Assembly: GCF_001612825.1 (NCBI RefSeq)
Contig: NZ_BDBE01000050.1
Span: 44,775-108,774 of the forward strand
DNA length: 64,000 nt
Direction of reading: 5' to 3'
Source: Nocardia caishijiensis NBRC 108228
Lineage (GTDB): Bacteria > Actinomycetota > Actinomycetes > Mycobacteriales > Mycobacteriaceae
Shown: piece by piece, positions 8,533 to 15,830 of the stretch
How positions within the stretch are numbered: the first letter of the stretch is position 1
Layout of the letters: every line of letters begins with the position of its first letter
Position numbers and translations under genes: made by a program
The notes under the pieces: generated by a model
Told to the model about the DNA's origin: nothing
The model's database searches: none
Seen by the model: the letters and a program-made list of their open reading frames with translations, nothing else

Positions 8533-9285
8533 TCAGATCGCGCGGCGACGTTTGCGTAGCGCGTCGATGATCACCGCGCAGGCCGCCGTCACCGCGAACA
8601 AACCGAGCACCGTGCGCGCCAAGGGCCACAGGTTGGGCCGGTCGGCGGGGTCGGTCTCGGCGAAGACGTTCTCCACCACCGGTGCGGCGTAGTCCTGCCT
8701 GCGCGAATTCACGTCTACGGCGGTGAAGGCGATATCGGCCATCACGCCGCAGCGTGCCCGCGAGAACTCGTCGTCGCGCAGCTCACAGGCGGCATGGATG
8801 CGCCGGTTCAGAGCCGCGTCCACCGAGCGCCGGGCCCACGGGCCGAGCGGCTCGTCGACCCGTTCGGCGTAGCGCAGCATGTCGTAGCCGAGGTCGTGGG
8901 CCTTGCAGGCGGCCTCGAACTCGCCGGGCAATGTCACCGGGGAGGAGCAGCCGCCGTTCGGGTTCACCAGCATGCCGTCCTGTTCGGCGGGGTCGTACCC
9001 GAACTTGAAACCGAAATCGCGGGGGATGAGCGCGGGCACGTCCGGGTCGTCATCGGTGAGGGAGCGCACCACGGCGGTGGCGGCCGCGTTCTCGACCCCG
9101 CCGCCCGGGGTGGTACCCATCGCGCCCGGTGCCGACATGACGACCGCGGCGGCCATCGCGAGCCCGGCGGTGCACAGCGCGATGCCGCTGCGGCGGCGAT
9201 GGGGAGTGGTGGTGTCGGCGGGCGACGCGGAACCTGTGGCACGGGCACGGCGAGCGGCGGGTGCCGGGCGAAGCGGGGTTTTCAT
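8533..9285 (-). CDS. Secreted/membrane-anchored prokaryotic phospholipase A2-like protein
   Basis: A 250-residue protein. Residues about 30-57 form a signal or anchor segment (SGIALCTAGLAMAAAVVMSAPGA). The central domain has 'FEAACKAHDLGYDMLRYAER', the Cys-x-x-His-Asp-x-Gly-Tyr core of prokaryotic phospholipase A2, whose His-Asp pair hydrolyses the sn-2 ester. Upstream, DFGFKFGYDPAEQDG and NPNGGCSSP resemble the calcium-loop region. A second Cys pair (ACELRD, ARCGVMADIAF) probably makes a disulfide. A C-terminal membrane segment (WPLARTVLGLFAVTAACAVIIDAL) with a basic tail is unusual for this mostly free secreted family. Activity is inferred from the motif. Confidence 0.8.
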   Translation of the reverse strand: MKTPLRPAPAARRARATGSASPADTTTPHRRRSGIALCTAGLAMAAAVVMSAPGAMGTTPGGGVENAAATAVVRSLTDDDPDVPALIPRDFGFKFGYDPAEQDGMLVNPNGGCSSPVTLPGEFEAACKAHDLGYDMLRYAERVDEPLGPWARRSVDAALNRRIHAACELRDDEFSRARCGVMADIAFTAVDVNSRRQDYAAPVVENVFAETDPADRPNLWPLARTVLGLFAVTAACAVIIDALRKRRRAI

Positions 9286-9451
9286 GGCCTCCGACAGTAA
9301 GGAGCGGGTCGTACGGCGGGCATCCCGCTGCGGACCGGTTTCGCGAGGCGCGCGGGGGGTGTCCCGGCGCCGGGGTCACACCAGGGTAGGGGGTCGCAGT
9401 TCGTTCGTGGGTATGAGGTGGGTCGACGGCCCGTTTCCTAGGCTCGTGACC

Positions 9452-10615
9452 ATGACCGGACAACTGCGCACCTCGGCACGCCGGATCGACGCGAACACCT
9501 GGTTCGATCTGGCGACCGTGCTGGTAGCGCTCATTTTGTACAGCGTCGCGTGGCCGACGCTGTTCGTCACCCACGAGGTGCCCGCGGCGGTGGCACCGCT
9601 GATCTCGGGGCTCGCGGTGTTCCCGCTCCTGCTCGTCCGGATCAACCCGGCCCTCGGCTGGGCCATCTCCGCGGGCGCGGCGCTGCTCATCTCGCTGGTG
9701 CTCGCGCCGACACCGGGCAACGACCTGCCGTTCCAGGTGGTGCACGTCATCGTGTTGTTCGTGCTGCTGTTCGCGGTGGCCGTGCGCGCGCCGCTGCCGG
9801 TGGTGGTCGTCGCCTGGGCGGGGCAGTCGATGTTGTTCGCCACGACCATGCCCGGTTCGGCCGACGGTCCGCTGTGGGGCTGGCCCATCGGGTTCGGTGC
9901 GCTGGCGTTGCTGGGCTACCTGCTCCAGACCGTCGTCGCCTCCCGGGCCAAACTCGAGCGACAGGCCGAGGTCACCGAGGTGGAACGCGCGCGCCGCGCC
10001 ATCCTCGAGGAGAAGGCGCGCATCGCCCGTGACCTGCACGATGTGGTCGCCCACCACATGTCCATGGTGGTGGTGCAGGCCCAGACCGCGCCCTACCGGA
10101 TCGCCGATCTGCACCCGGCGGCCGCGGCGGAATTCGAATCCATCGGCGTCTCCGCGCGCACCGCGCTCAACGAGATCCGCGGCATGCTCGGCGTGCTGCG
10201 CAGCGACGGGCAGTTGCCCGAACACGCGCCGCAACCGCGCGCCGCCGACGTGCCCGCGCTGTGCGAGTCGGCCGCGCGTGCCGGTCTGCCCGTCGAGTGG
10301 ACCGTCGACGGTGACCTGTCGGCCGTGCCCGAGACCACCGGGCTGGTCGTGTACCGCGTCGTCCAGGAGTCGATGGCCAACTGCGCGCGGCACGCACCCG
10401 GCGCCCCCGTGCGCGTCGCGGTCGGAGTGCGGCCCGGCCTGGTGACGGTGACGGTCCACAACGACCCCGCCACCGGTGTGCCGAGCAAGAGCACGGGTGG
10501 CGGGCACGGCATCGACGGCATGCGTACCCGGGTGGTGGCGGTCGGCGGACAACTGCTCGCGGGACCCACCACGACCGGCGGATTCGAGGTCTCGGTGACG
10601 CTGCCGACCCCGTAA
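9452..10615 (+). CDS. NarL-type sensor histidine kinase
   Basis: A 387-residue membrane sensor kinase. About six hydrophobic segments occupy residues 20-170 with little extracellular loop, so it probably senses the membrane. The dimerisation/phosphoacceptor domain is HisKA_3: 'KARIARDLHDVVAHHMSMVVVQAQ', the His being in LHDVVAHH. The ATPase domain ends with 'STGGGHGIDGMRTRVVAVGGQL'. The ATG at 9452 or the GTG at 9446 is the start; the open frame continues upstream but lacks kinase-like sequence. The response regulator follows 9 bp downstream. Confidence 0.93.
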   Translation: MTGQLRTSARRIDANTWFDLATVLVALILYSVAWPTLFVTHEVPAAVAPLISGLAVFPLLLVRINPALGWAISAGAALLISLVLAPTPGNDLPFQVVHVIVLFVLLFAVAVRAPLPVVVVAWAGQSMLFATTMPGSADGPLWGWPIGFGALALLGYLLQTVVASRAKLERQAEVTEVERARRAILEEKARIARDLHDVVAHHMSMVVVQAQTAPYRIADLHPAAAAEFESIGVSARTALNEIRGMLGVLRSDGQLPEHAPQPRAADVPALCESAARAGLPVEWTVDGDLSAVPETTGLVVYRVVQESMANCARHAPGAPVRVAVGVRPGLVTVTVHNDPATGVPSKSTGGGHGIDGMRTRVVAVGGQLLAGPTTTGGFEVSVTLPTP

Positions 10616-10624
10616 GGTGGTCGC

Positions 10625-11290
10625 GTGGCCATTACCGTCTTGATCGCCGACGACCAGGCGATGGTCCGGCAGGGTTTCGGTGCCCTGCTCGGTGCCCAAC
10701 CCGACATCAGCGTCGTCGGTGACGCGCCCGACGGCAAAGTGGCGGTCGCCGAAGCCAAACGGCTGCGTCCCGACGTGGTGCTGATGGACGTGCGCATGCC
10801 CGAGATGAACGGACTCGACGCCGCCCGCGCCATCCTCGCCGCCGGTTTCGACCCGCCCGTGCGGGTGCTCATGCTCACCACCTTCGACATCGACGACTAC
10901 GTGTACGAGGCGCTGAGCCTCGGCGCCAGCGGGTTCCTGCTCAAGGACGCACCCGCCGAGGAACTGGTGCGCGCGGTGCGGGTGGTCGCCGACGGCCAAG
11001 CCCTGCTCGCCCCGACGATCACGCGCCGCCTGATCGCCGACGTGACCCGTCGACGCAACACCGTGCGCACCGCACCCGCGCCCGCCCTGGCCACCCTGAC
11101 CCCGCGCGAACGCGAGGTTCTCGAACTTGTCGCCAAGGGTCTGTCCAACACCGAGATCGCGAGCGAGCTGTTCGTCGCTGAGCAGACCGTGAAAACCCAT
11201 GTGTCCAAGGTCTTTTCCAAGCTCGGCCTGCGCGACCGGGCCCAAGCGGTCGTCCTCGCCTATGAATCCGGTCTGGTCGTTCCCGGCTGA
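10625..11290 (+). CDS. LuxR/NarL-family response regulator
   Basis: A 221-residue regulator partner of the upstream kinase. The receiver domain has the acidic pocket IADDQAMVRQG, the phosphoacceptor Asp in DVVLMDVRMPEMNG, the Thr in MLTTFDIDDYV and Lys in FLLKDAPAEEL. The C-terminal LuxR helix-turn-helix is 'LTPREREVLELVAKGLSNTEIASELFVAEQTVKTHVSKVFSKL'. No obvious target gene is adjacent; downstream is a convergent lipoprotein gene 10 bp away. Confidence 0.95.
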   Translation: MAITVLIADDQAMVRQGFGALLGAQPDISVVGDAPDGKVAVAEAKRLRPDVVLMDVRMPEMNGLDAARAILAAGFDPPVRVLMLTTFDIDDYVYEALSLGASGFLLKDAPAEELVRAVRVVADGQALLAPTITRRLIADVTRRRNTVRTAPAPALATLTPREREVLELVAKGLSNTEIASELFVAEQTVKTHVSKVFSKLGLRDRAQAVVLAYESGLVVPG

Positions 11291-11300
11291 GCGGGTCCGC

Positions 11301-12197
11301 TCAGCGCGGGCACACTCCGCCGCGCAGATCGGGCAGGTGGCGTGCGAGCAGCAGCGCCATCCGGTCGAGCAGGGCGGTGGTGTCCTCGAAGGTGCCCGAA
11401 TCCGCCTGTGCGGCAAGGGCGACCGCCAGTTGGCCGCTGCCGACCGGGATCAACCCGAACTGGCGGACCGTGTACACGCCGGTGTCGTCGTCGGGACCCC
11501 AACCACCCTTGAACTCCGCGTGGTCGAGCAGGCCGAGACCCCAGCCGTGCTCGGGGGTGATCTCGCCCATCAGTCGCATGACCACCTCGGTGTCGGGCAG
11601 GCACGGCAGTTTGGCGGCGAAGCGCACCTGGTTGGCCAGCGACCACTCGGTGACACCGAAGGCGGTGTAGTCGAGTTCGGTGCGCATGCCCGGCTTGTCG
11701 GCGCTCACGTCACCGGCCTCGTCGAGCACCTGCTGCACCGCCTCGGCCGCCTCGGTGCCGTCGCCGAGGGACTGCCACAGGCCGTAGGCGGCGTCGTTGT
11801 CCGACACCGTGATCGCGGCCTGCACCATCTCGAAGATGGACTGGTCGTGGTCGTGGCGCAGGGCGGCCACGGCCAGCGGAACCTTGATGGTGGACCAGGC
11901 GATGCCGGTGGTCCAGTCGCCGTAGATCGTCATCCGGCCGCCGCCGACCGGCATCAACGCCATGCCGACCTGGCCCGGCAGAGTCGCCTGCAACTGGGTG
12001 AACTCGGCGGCCAGCGAATCGGGCAGGATCACCGACTGGCCGGGGCGCCAGGCGTCGCCCTCGTCGCGCTGGACCGTGGGTGCCGGTTCGGCGGTCGGGG
12101 TGCCGGGTACGGCGCAGGAGCCGGACAGCGCCGCCGTCACCAGCAGCACACCCGATACGAGACCGCGACAGGCAGCCTTCACAGTAGAGCCAGCCAC
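11301..12197 (-). CDS. Lipoprotein with serine beta-lactamase/DD-peptidase-like motifs
   Basis: A 298-residue exported protein with a lipobox (LVTAALSGSC), so it is anchored outside the membrane. The domain has AWSTIKVPLA, matching the S-x-x-K nucleophile motif of penicillin-recognising enzymes, then ITVSDNDAA, matching the S-D-N motif, and FKGGWGP where the K-T/S-G motif sits. The Glu of class A beta-lactamase omega loops is not evident. A paralogue lies at 26.1 kb. The GTG at 12197 is preceded by GGGGAGGG seven bases away. It is divergent from a receptor-type Ser/Thr kinase (157 bp apart). A cell-wall role is inferred; beta-lactam hydrolysis should not be assumed. Confidence 0.8.
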   Translation of the reverse strand: MAGSTVKAACRGLVSGVLLVTAALSGSCAVPGTPTAEPAPTVQRDEGDAWRPGQSVILPDSLAAEFTQLQATLPGQVGMALMPVGGGRMTIYGDWTTGIAWSTIKVPLAVAALRHDHDQSIFEMVQAAITVSDNDAAYGLWQSLGDGTEAAEAVQQVLDEAGDVSADKPGMRTELDYTAFGVTEWSLANQVRFAAKLPCLPDTEVVMRLMGEITPEHGWGLGLLDHAEFKGGWGPDDDTGVYTVRQFGLIPVGSGQLAVALAAQADSGTFEDTTALLDRMALLLARHLPDLRGGVCPR

Positions 12198-12354
12198 CTG
12201 AAAACCCTCCCCACCACCGGTTGCGCATGGGCGCGGTGCTCCGGCGGTGCAAACTACTCGTCTAGCGCGCCCGGACGATCTCGGGCGTATGCCAGTAAGT
12301 TTCGCATATGCCGGGACGGTCGCGCTGTCCGGCGACGGGCACGGAAAGGGGGTC

Positions 12355-15300
12355 GTGGTGCACGAGATCGGTGAGGTGTTCGCCGGGTTCACCATCGAAC
12401 GGATGCTCGGGCAGGGCGGCATGGGCACGGTGTATCTTGCGCGCCATCCGCGCCTGGACCGGTTGACCGCGTTGAAGCTGCTCAATCGGGACCTGTTCGC
12501 GGACGCGCGGATTCGGGCCAGGTTCGAGCGGGAGGCCGATCTGGCCGCCGCGCTCGACCACCCCGGGATCGTCACGGTGTTCGATCGGGGGGCCGAGGAC
12601 GAGCAGCTGTGGATCAGCATGCAGTACGTCGACGGGATCGACGCGGCCACCGTCGATCCACGCACGCTGCCACCGCAGCGGGCGGTGCAGATCATCGACG
12701 GTGTCGCCGACGCGCTCGACTACGCCCACGGGCACGGCGTGCTGCACCGGGATGTGAAACCGGCCAACATCCTGCTCGCGCGATCCGGCGGCGGGCAGGG
12801 GGAGCGAGTGTTCCTCACCGACTTCGGGATCGCCCGGCTGCGCGCCGACTCGACGCACCTCACTCAGCAGGGCATGTTCACCGCCACCCTTGCCTACGCC
12901 TCGCCCGAGCAGATGACCGGCGCCGAGCTCGACCACCGTTCCGACCAGTACTCGCTGGCGTGCACGCTGTACTGGCTGTTCACCGGTGTGGCGCCCTTCG
13001 ACTCGCCCGATCCCAACGAGATCATCCGCGGCACCCTGTACGCACCCCCGCCCCCACTCGCCCTGCGCCGCACCGGTCTGCCACCCGCCATGGACGCGGT
13101 CCTCGCCGCCGCCATGGCCAAGCACCCCTCGGCCCGCTACGAGTCCTGCACGGCGTTCGCCAAGGCGGCCCGCCGAGCCCTCACCTCGTCCGAACCGCCG
13201 ATCCTGCCCGCGTCCTACGCCGCGCCGGGGCAGCCCCCTGTGTTGCCCACCCCCGGTTATGCCCCACCGGTACCTGGTGCTCCGCAACTCAATTGGCCGC
13301 CAGCGGCACCGATCAGACCGCCGGTCGGTCAGCCCTACGCCGCCCACCCGCCTGCCGCCCAGCAGCCCGCGCCTCAGCAGCCAGCGGCTCAGCCCCCTTC
13401 GGCTCAACCGCTGGGACCGCCACCGGCGCCTCAGCAGCTGCCTGGTCAACCTCTCGGGCAGCAGCCTGTGGCCCAGCAGTCGCCGAAGGTGGTACAGCAA
13501 CCTCCGGGGCAGTCGTCAGCGCAGCCGGGGGCCCAGGAGTCCCGGGCGCAGGGGGCTCAGGCACAGCGGGCTGGGGCTCAGCCGCTCGCGGAGCCACCGC
13601 AGTCCCAGCGGAAGGCCGTCACTTCGCCGACTGATTTCGGCGGTGGTACGAAAGCTGTATCCGGAGAAGGGCTTCTGGTAGGGCTCGAGACGGGAGAGGT
13701 GTCGAGTACTGCTGCGACCGATGTTCTCGGCGTGCCGGACACCGGTCGCCTGGATCTCGAAAACGCTTCGGCACGAACACAAGTCACCGCTGTTCCCCCC
13801 GCGGTGGCCAGCGGGCAGGCCGGGGCAGCAGGCGGTGCGGGTGCGGCAGACGTGATGCCCGACGGCGCAGTGTCGTCGGTCCCTCGTGCTGCCAGGGGAG
13901 GTGCTGCGAGTGCTGCTACGGGAGGGGGGAAGTCGTCGGCTCTTGGTGCTGGTGGTGCTGGTGGTGCTGGTGGTGCTGGTGGTGCTGGTGGTGCTGGTGG
14001 TGCTGCGGATGTGGAGGCCAGTGGTGTGCGCCCGTCGCTTGCCGATGCTGCCTATGCTGCCGGTGCGGCTGCGGGGGAGGGCGAGTCGTCGGTCGTACGT
14101 GGCGGTGGTGCGGAGCTGACGGCCGACGGTGTCGGATCGCCAGCCCCTGACGCTGCCAGCGCAGGTGCTGTCAGTGCTGCTGCGGGAGAGGGGAAGTCGT
14201 CGGGTCTTCGTACTGGTGGCGCGGCGGATACGGAGGCCAGTAGCGTGGGCTCATCGATCCACGGTGCTGCCAGCGGCGGGGGTACTGATGCTGTTCGGGG
14301 TGAGGCCGCCTCGTCGGCCGTTCGTGCTGGTGGTGCCGCGGATGTGGAGGCCAGTGGGGTGGGTTCGTCGATCCACGGTGCCAGTGGCGGGGGTGCTGGT
14401 GCTGTTCGGGGTGAGGGCGCCTCGTCGGCCGTTCGTGCTGGTGGTGCGGTGGAGGTGGAGGCCGGTGGGGCGGGCTCGTCGTATGTTGGTGGCGGCGAGG
14501 GTGCCAGTAGTGCTGCGGGGGAGGGGGAGTCGGCTCTTCGTGCCGGTGGTGTGGATGCGGTTGGGGTGAGCGGGGCACCGAATTCGCCCGGAAGGGAATC
14601 CGCGGGTGCCTACGCGGCGGAGGCTGGGCCTGAGCGTGCGTACGTGGGCCCTCGGCGTGAGGTGTCGGCAGAGGGCGGGGACGCGGGGGGAGCGGGGACA
14701 GTGCACCCCGGTCTTTCCGGGGGGACAGCCGCCTCGGGTATTGCGGGAGGTCACTCCGGCGGCACGGGAGCAGCGGGAGGTCACCCCGGTGACACTGGAG
14801 CAGCGGGCGATGTGGCCGATCGAGGTGTCGCACTGACATCGAACAATGCGGCGGGTCAGGGTGATTCGCAGACGGGCCGTCTCGTGGCGGGTGGCGAGGG
14901 GGACGACAAGCCGTTCGCACTCGATGACGTGGGGCGCTCGCCGAACGCCGAGCAGCACCCGGCGTCCCCTGCCGCCGTGGTGGACGGTCGCGAAGCCTCG
15001 GTGCGTGCAGCCGCGCCCGTTGCGGCTCCGGTCGGGGCGCCGGGGTCGCCCGCGCAGGGACCGGTGGGCAACCGGGGCGTCGGCCCTGGGCGGTCTCCGC
15101 AGGGGCGGCATCCGTGGCCGGTGCCGCACCGTCCGCCGTGGTCGGTGCCCCGGCGGGTGTCGGGGTTGCAGCGGTTGGGGTGGGTGGTGCTCGCCGCGTT
15201 GGTCGTGGTGCTGCTGACGGTGGTCGGGGCGCTGTTGGTGGTCTTGCTGCCCGATGGTGACGACGACGGGGCCATCGGCGGGGTGGAAGCCGGTCCGTCG

Positions 15301-15828
15301 AGCGCGGTGGCGGAGGCGACCGATCCGTTCCTGGCGAGCCGACGGGTGTTCCCCACCCTGGTTCCGGCGGGCGGGGGTGCCGAAGGCGAGGGATATCGCG
15401 GGGCGCGGTGTACCGGTGTGCGTCAGGTCAGCGAGTTGGCGTGGAAAGAACCCGGGCTGCAATGGAATCCGATCAGCACGGGATGGCAGTGCGACCGGGT
15501 GGACAACAGTCTCGGCGCGGTGAGTTACCTCGTGCTCGAGTACGCCGACCGCGCGCAGGCCCGATCCGCGCTCGACGCCTTCCCCGCCGCGGTCCGTTTC
15601 GAGGCGGACAAGGACGGTGTGCCGGTGACGGTCCGGCGCTGGGTGGTTCCCGATCCGGCGACCAGCCGGGTGCAGACCGCCCACCAGGTGATCGGTTTCC
15701 CCGGCGACGCGGACCGCGCGAACTATCTCGTCGTGGTGAGCCGACGCGGCAGCAGCGGCACCGGCGGCGCACCGCGGCCCTCCGCCCAGGACGAGGTGAT
15801 CGCCTGGTGGGCGGAGGTTCCGCTGTGA
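12355..15828 (+). CDS. Transmembrane Ser/Thr protein kinase (PknB-like catalytic domain)
   Basis: A 1157-residue Hanks-type kinase. Residues 1-280: glycine loop MLGQGGMGTVYLARH, the ATP Lys in ALKLLNRD, catalytic loop VLHRDVKPANILLA, DFGIARL and the APE-like YASPEQM. Residues about 280-470 are Pro/Gln-rich and about 480-920 Gly/Ala/Ser/Val-rich low complexity built of repeats. A membrane span (RLGWVVLAALVVVLLTVVGALLVVLL) precedes a C-terminal extracellular domain with two cysteines (GARCTGV, WQCDRV). The extracellular domain has no recognised family and may be the sensor. GGAAAGGGGG lies upstream of two consecutive GTGs (12355, 12358); the frame extends upstream, but that part is not kinase-like. 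It is divergent from the serine-hydrolase-like lipoprotein gene. Confidence 0.92.
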   Translation: MVHEIGEVFAGFTIERMLGQGGMGTVYLARHPRLDRLTALKLLNRDLFADARIRARFEREADLAAALDHPGIVTVFDRGAEDEQLWISMQYVDGIDAATVDPRTLPPQRAVQIIDGVADALDYAHGHGVLHRDVKPANILLARSGGGQGERVFLTDFGIARLRADSTHLTQQGMFTATLAYASPEQMTGAELDHRSDQYSLACTLYWLFTGVAPFDSPDPNEIIRGTLYAPPPPLALRRTGLPPAMDAVLAAAMAKHPSARYESCTAFAKAARRALTSSEPPILPASYAAPGQPPVLPTPGYAPPVPGAPQLNWPPAAPIRPPVGQPYAAHPPAAQQPAPQQPAAQPPSAQPLGPPPAPQQLPGQPLGQQPVAQQSPKVVQQPPGQSSAQPGAQESRAQGAQAQRAGAQPLAEPPQSQRKAVTSPTDFGGGTKAVSGEGLLVGLETGEVSSTAATDVLGVPDTGRLDLENASARTQVTAVPPAVASGQAGAAGGAGAADVMPDGAVSSVPRAARGGAASAATGGGKSSALGAGGAGGAGGAGGAGGAGGAADVEASGVRPSLADAAYAAGAAAGEGESSVVRGGGAELTADGVGSPAPDAASAGAVSAAAGEGKSSGLRTGGAADTEASSVGSSIHGAASGGGTDAVRGEAASSAVRAGGAADVEASGVGSSIHGASGGGAGAVRGEGASSAVRAGGAVEVEAGGAGSSYVGGGEGASSAAGEGESALRAGGVDAVGVSGAPNSPGRESAGAYAAEAGPERAYVGPRREVSAEGGDAGGAGTVHPGLSGGTAASGIAGGHSGGTGAAGGHPGDTGAAGDVADRGVALTSNNAAGQGDSQTGRLVAGGEGDDKPFALDDVGRSPNAEQHPASPAAVVDGREASVRAAAPVAAPVGAPGSPAQGPVGNRGVGPGRSPQGRHPWPVPHRPPWSVPRRVSGLQRLGWVVLAALVVVLLTVVGALLVVLLPDGDDDGAIGGVEAGPSSAVAEATDPFLASRRVFPTLVPAGGGAEGEGYRGARCTGVRQVSELAWKEPGLQWNPISTGWQCDRVDNSLGAVSYLVLEYADRAQARSALDAFPAAVRFEADKDGVPVTVRRWVVPDPATSRVQTAHQVIGFPGDADRANYLVVVSRRGSSGTGGAPRPSAQDEVIAWWAEVPL
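13945..14004 (+). repeat. 9-bp tandem repeat in the kinase linker
   Basis: About 6.7 near-perfect copies of GGTGCTGGT encoding Gly-Ala-Gly repeats. It is in frame, so changes in copy number alter linker length without breaking the kinase. Confidence 0.9.
14197..14508 (+). repeat. ~114-bp imperfect tandem repeat in the kinase linker
   Basis: Three units starting at 14197, 14311 and 14422, the last incomplete, each coding for about 38 residues on the plan SS-x-x-R-x-GGA-x-x-x-EA-x-x-x-GSSIHGA. Units one and two are nearly identical, suggesting recent duplication. Confidence 0.8.
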
Positions 15829-15830
15829 CC

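Noticed and set aside
9050..11416. 788-codon open frame on the minus strand across the two-component genes
   Set aside because: High-GC shadow of the histidine kinase and regulator; no family resemblance and low-complexity composition.
11301..12197. Calling the lipoprotein a class A beta-lactamase
   Set aside because: S-x-x-K and S-D-N are present, but the omega-loop Glu motif and a canonical K-T-G are not clearly visible, so only the superfamily is supported.
13945..14520. Repeats considered as a CRISPR-like or PE_PGRS-type array
   Set aside because: The repeats are in frame inside a kinase gene and encode its linker; there are no spacers and no PE domain.
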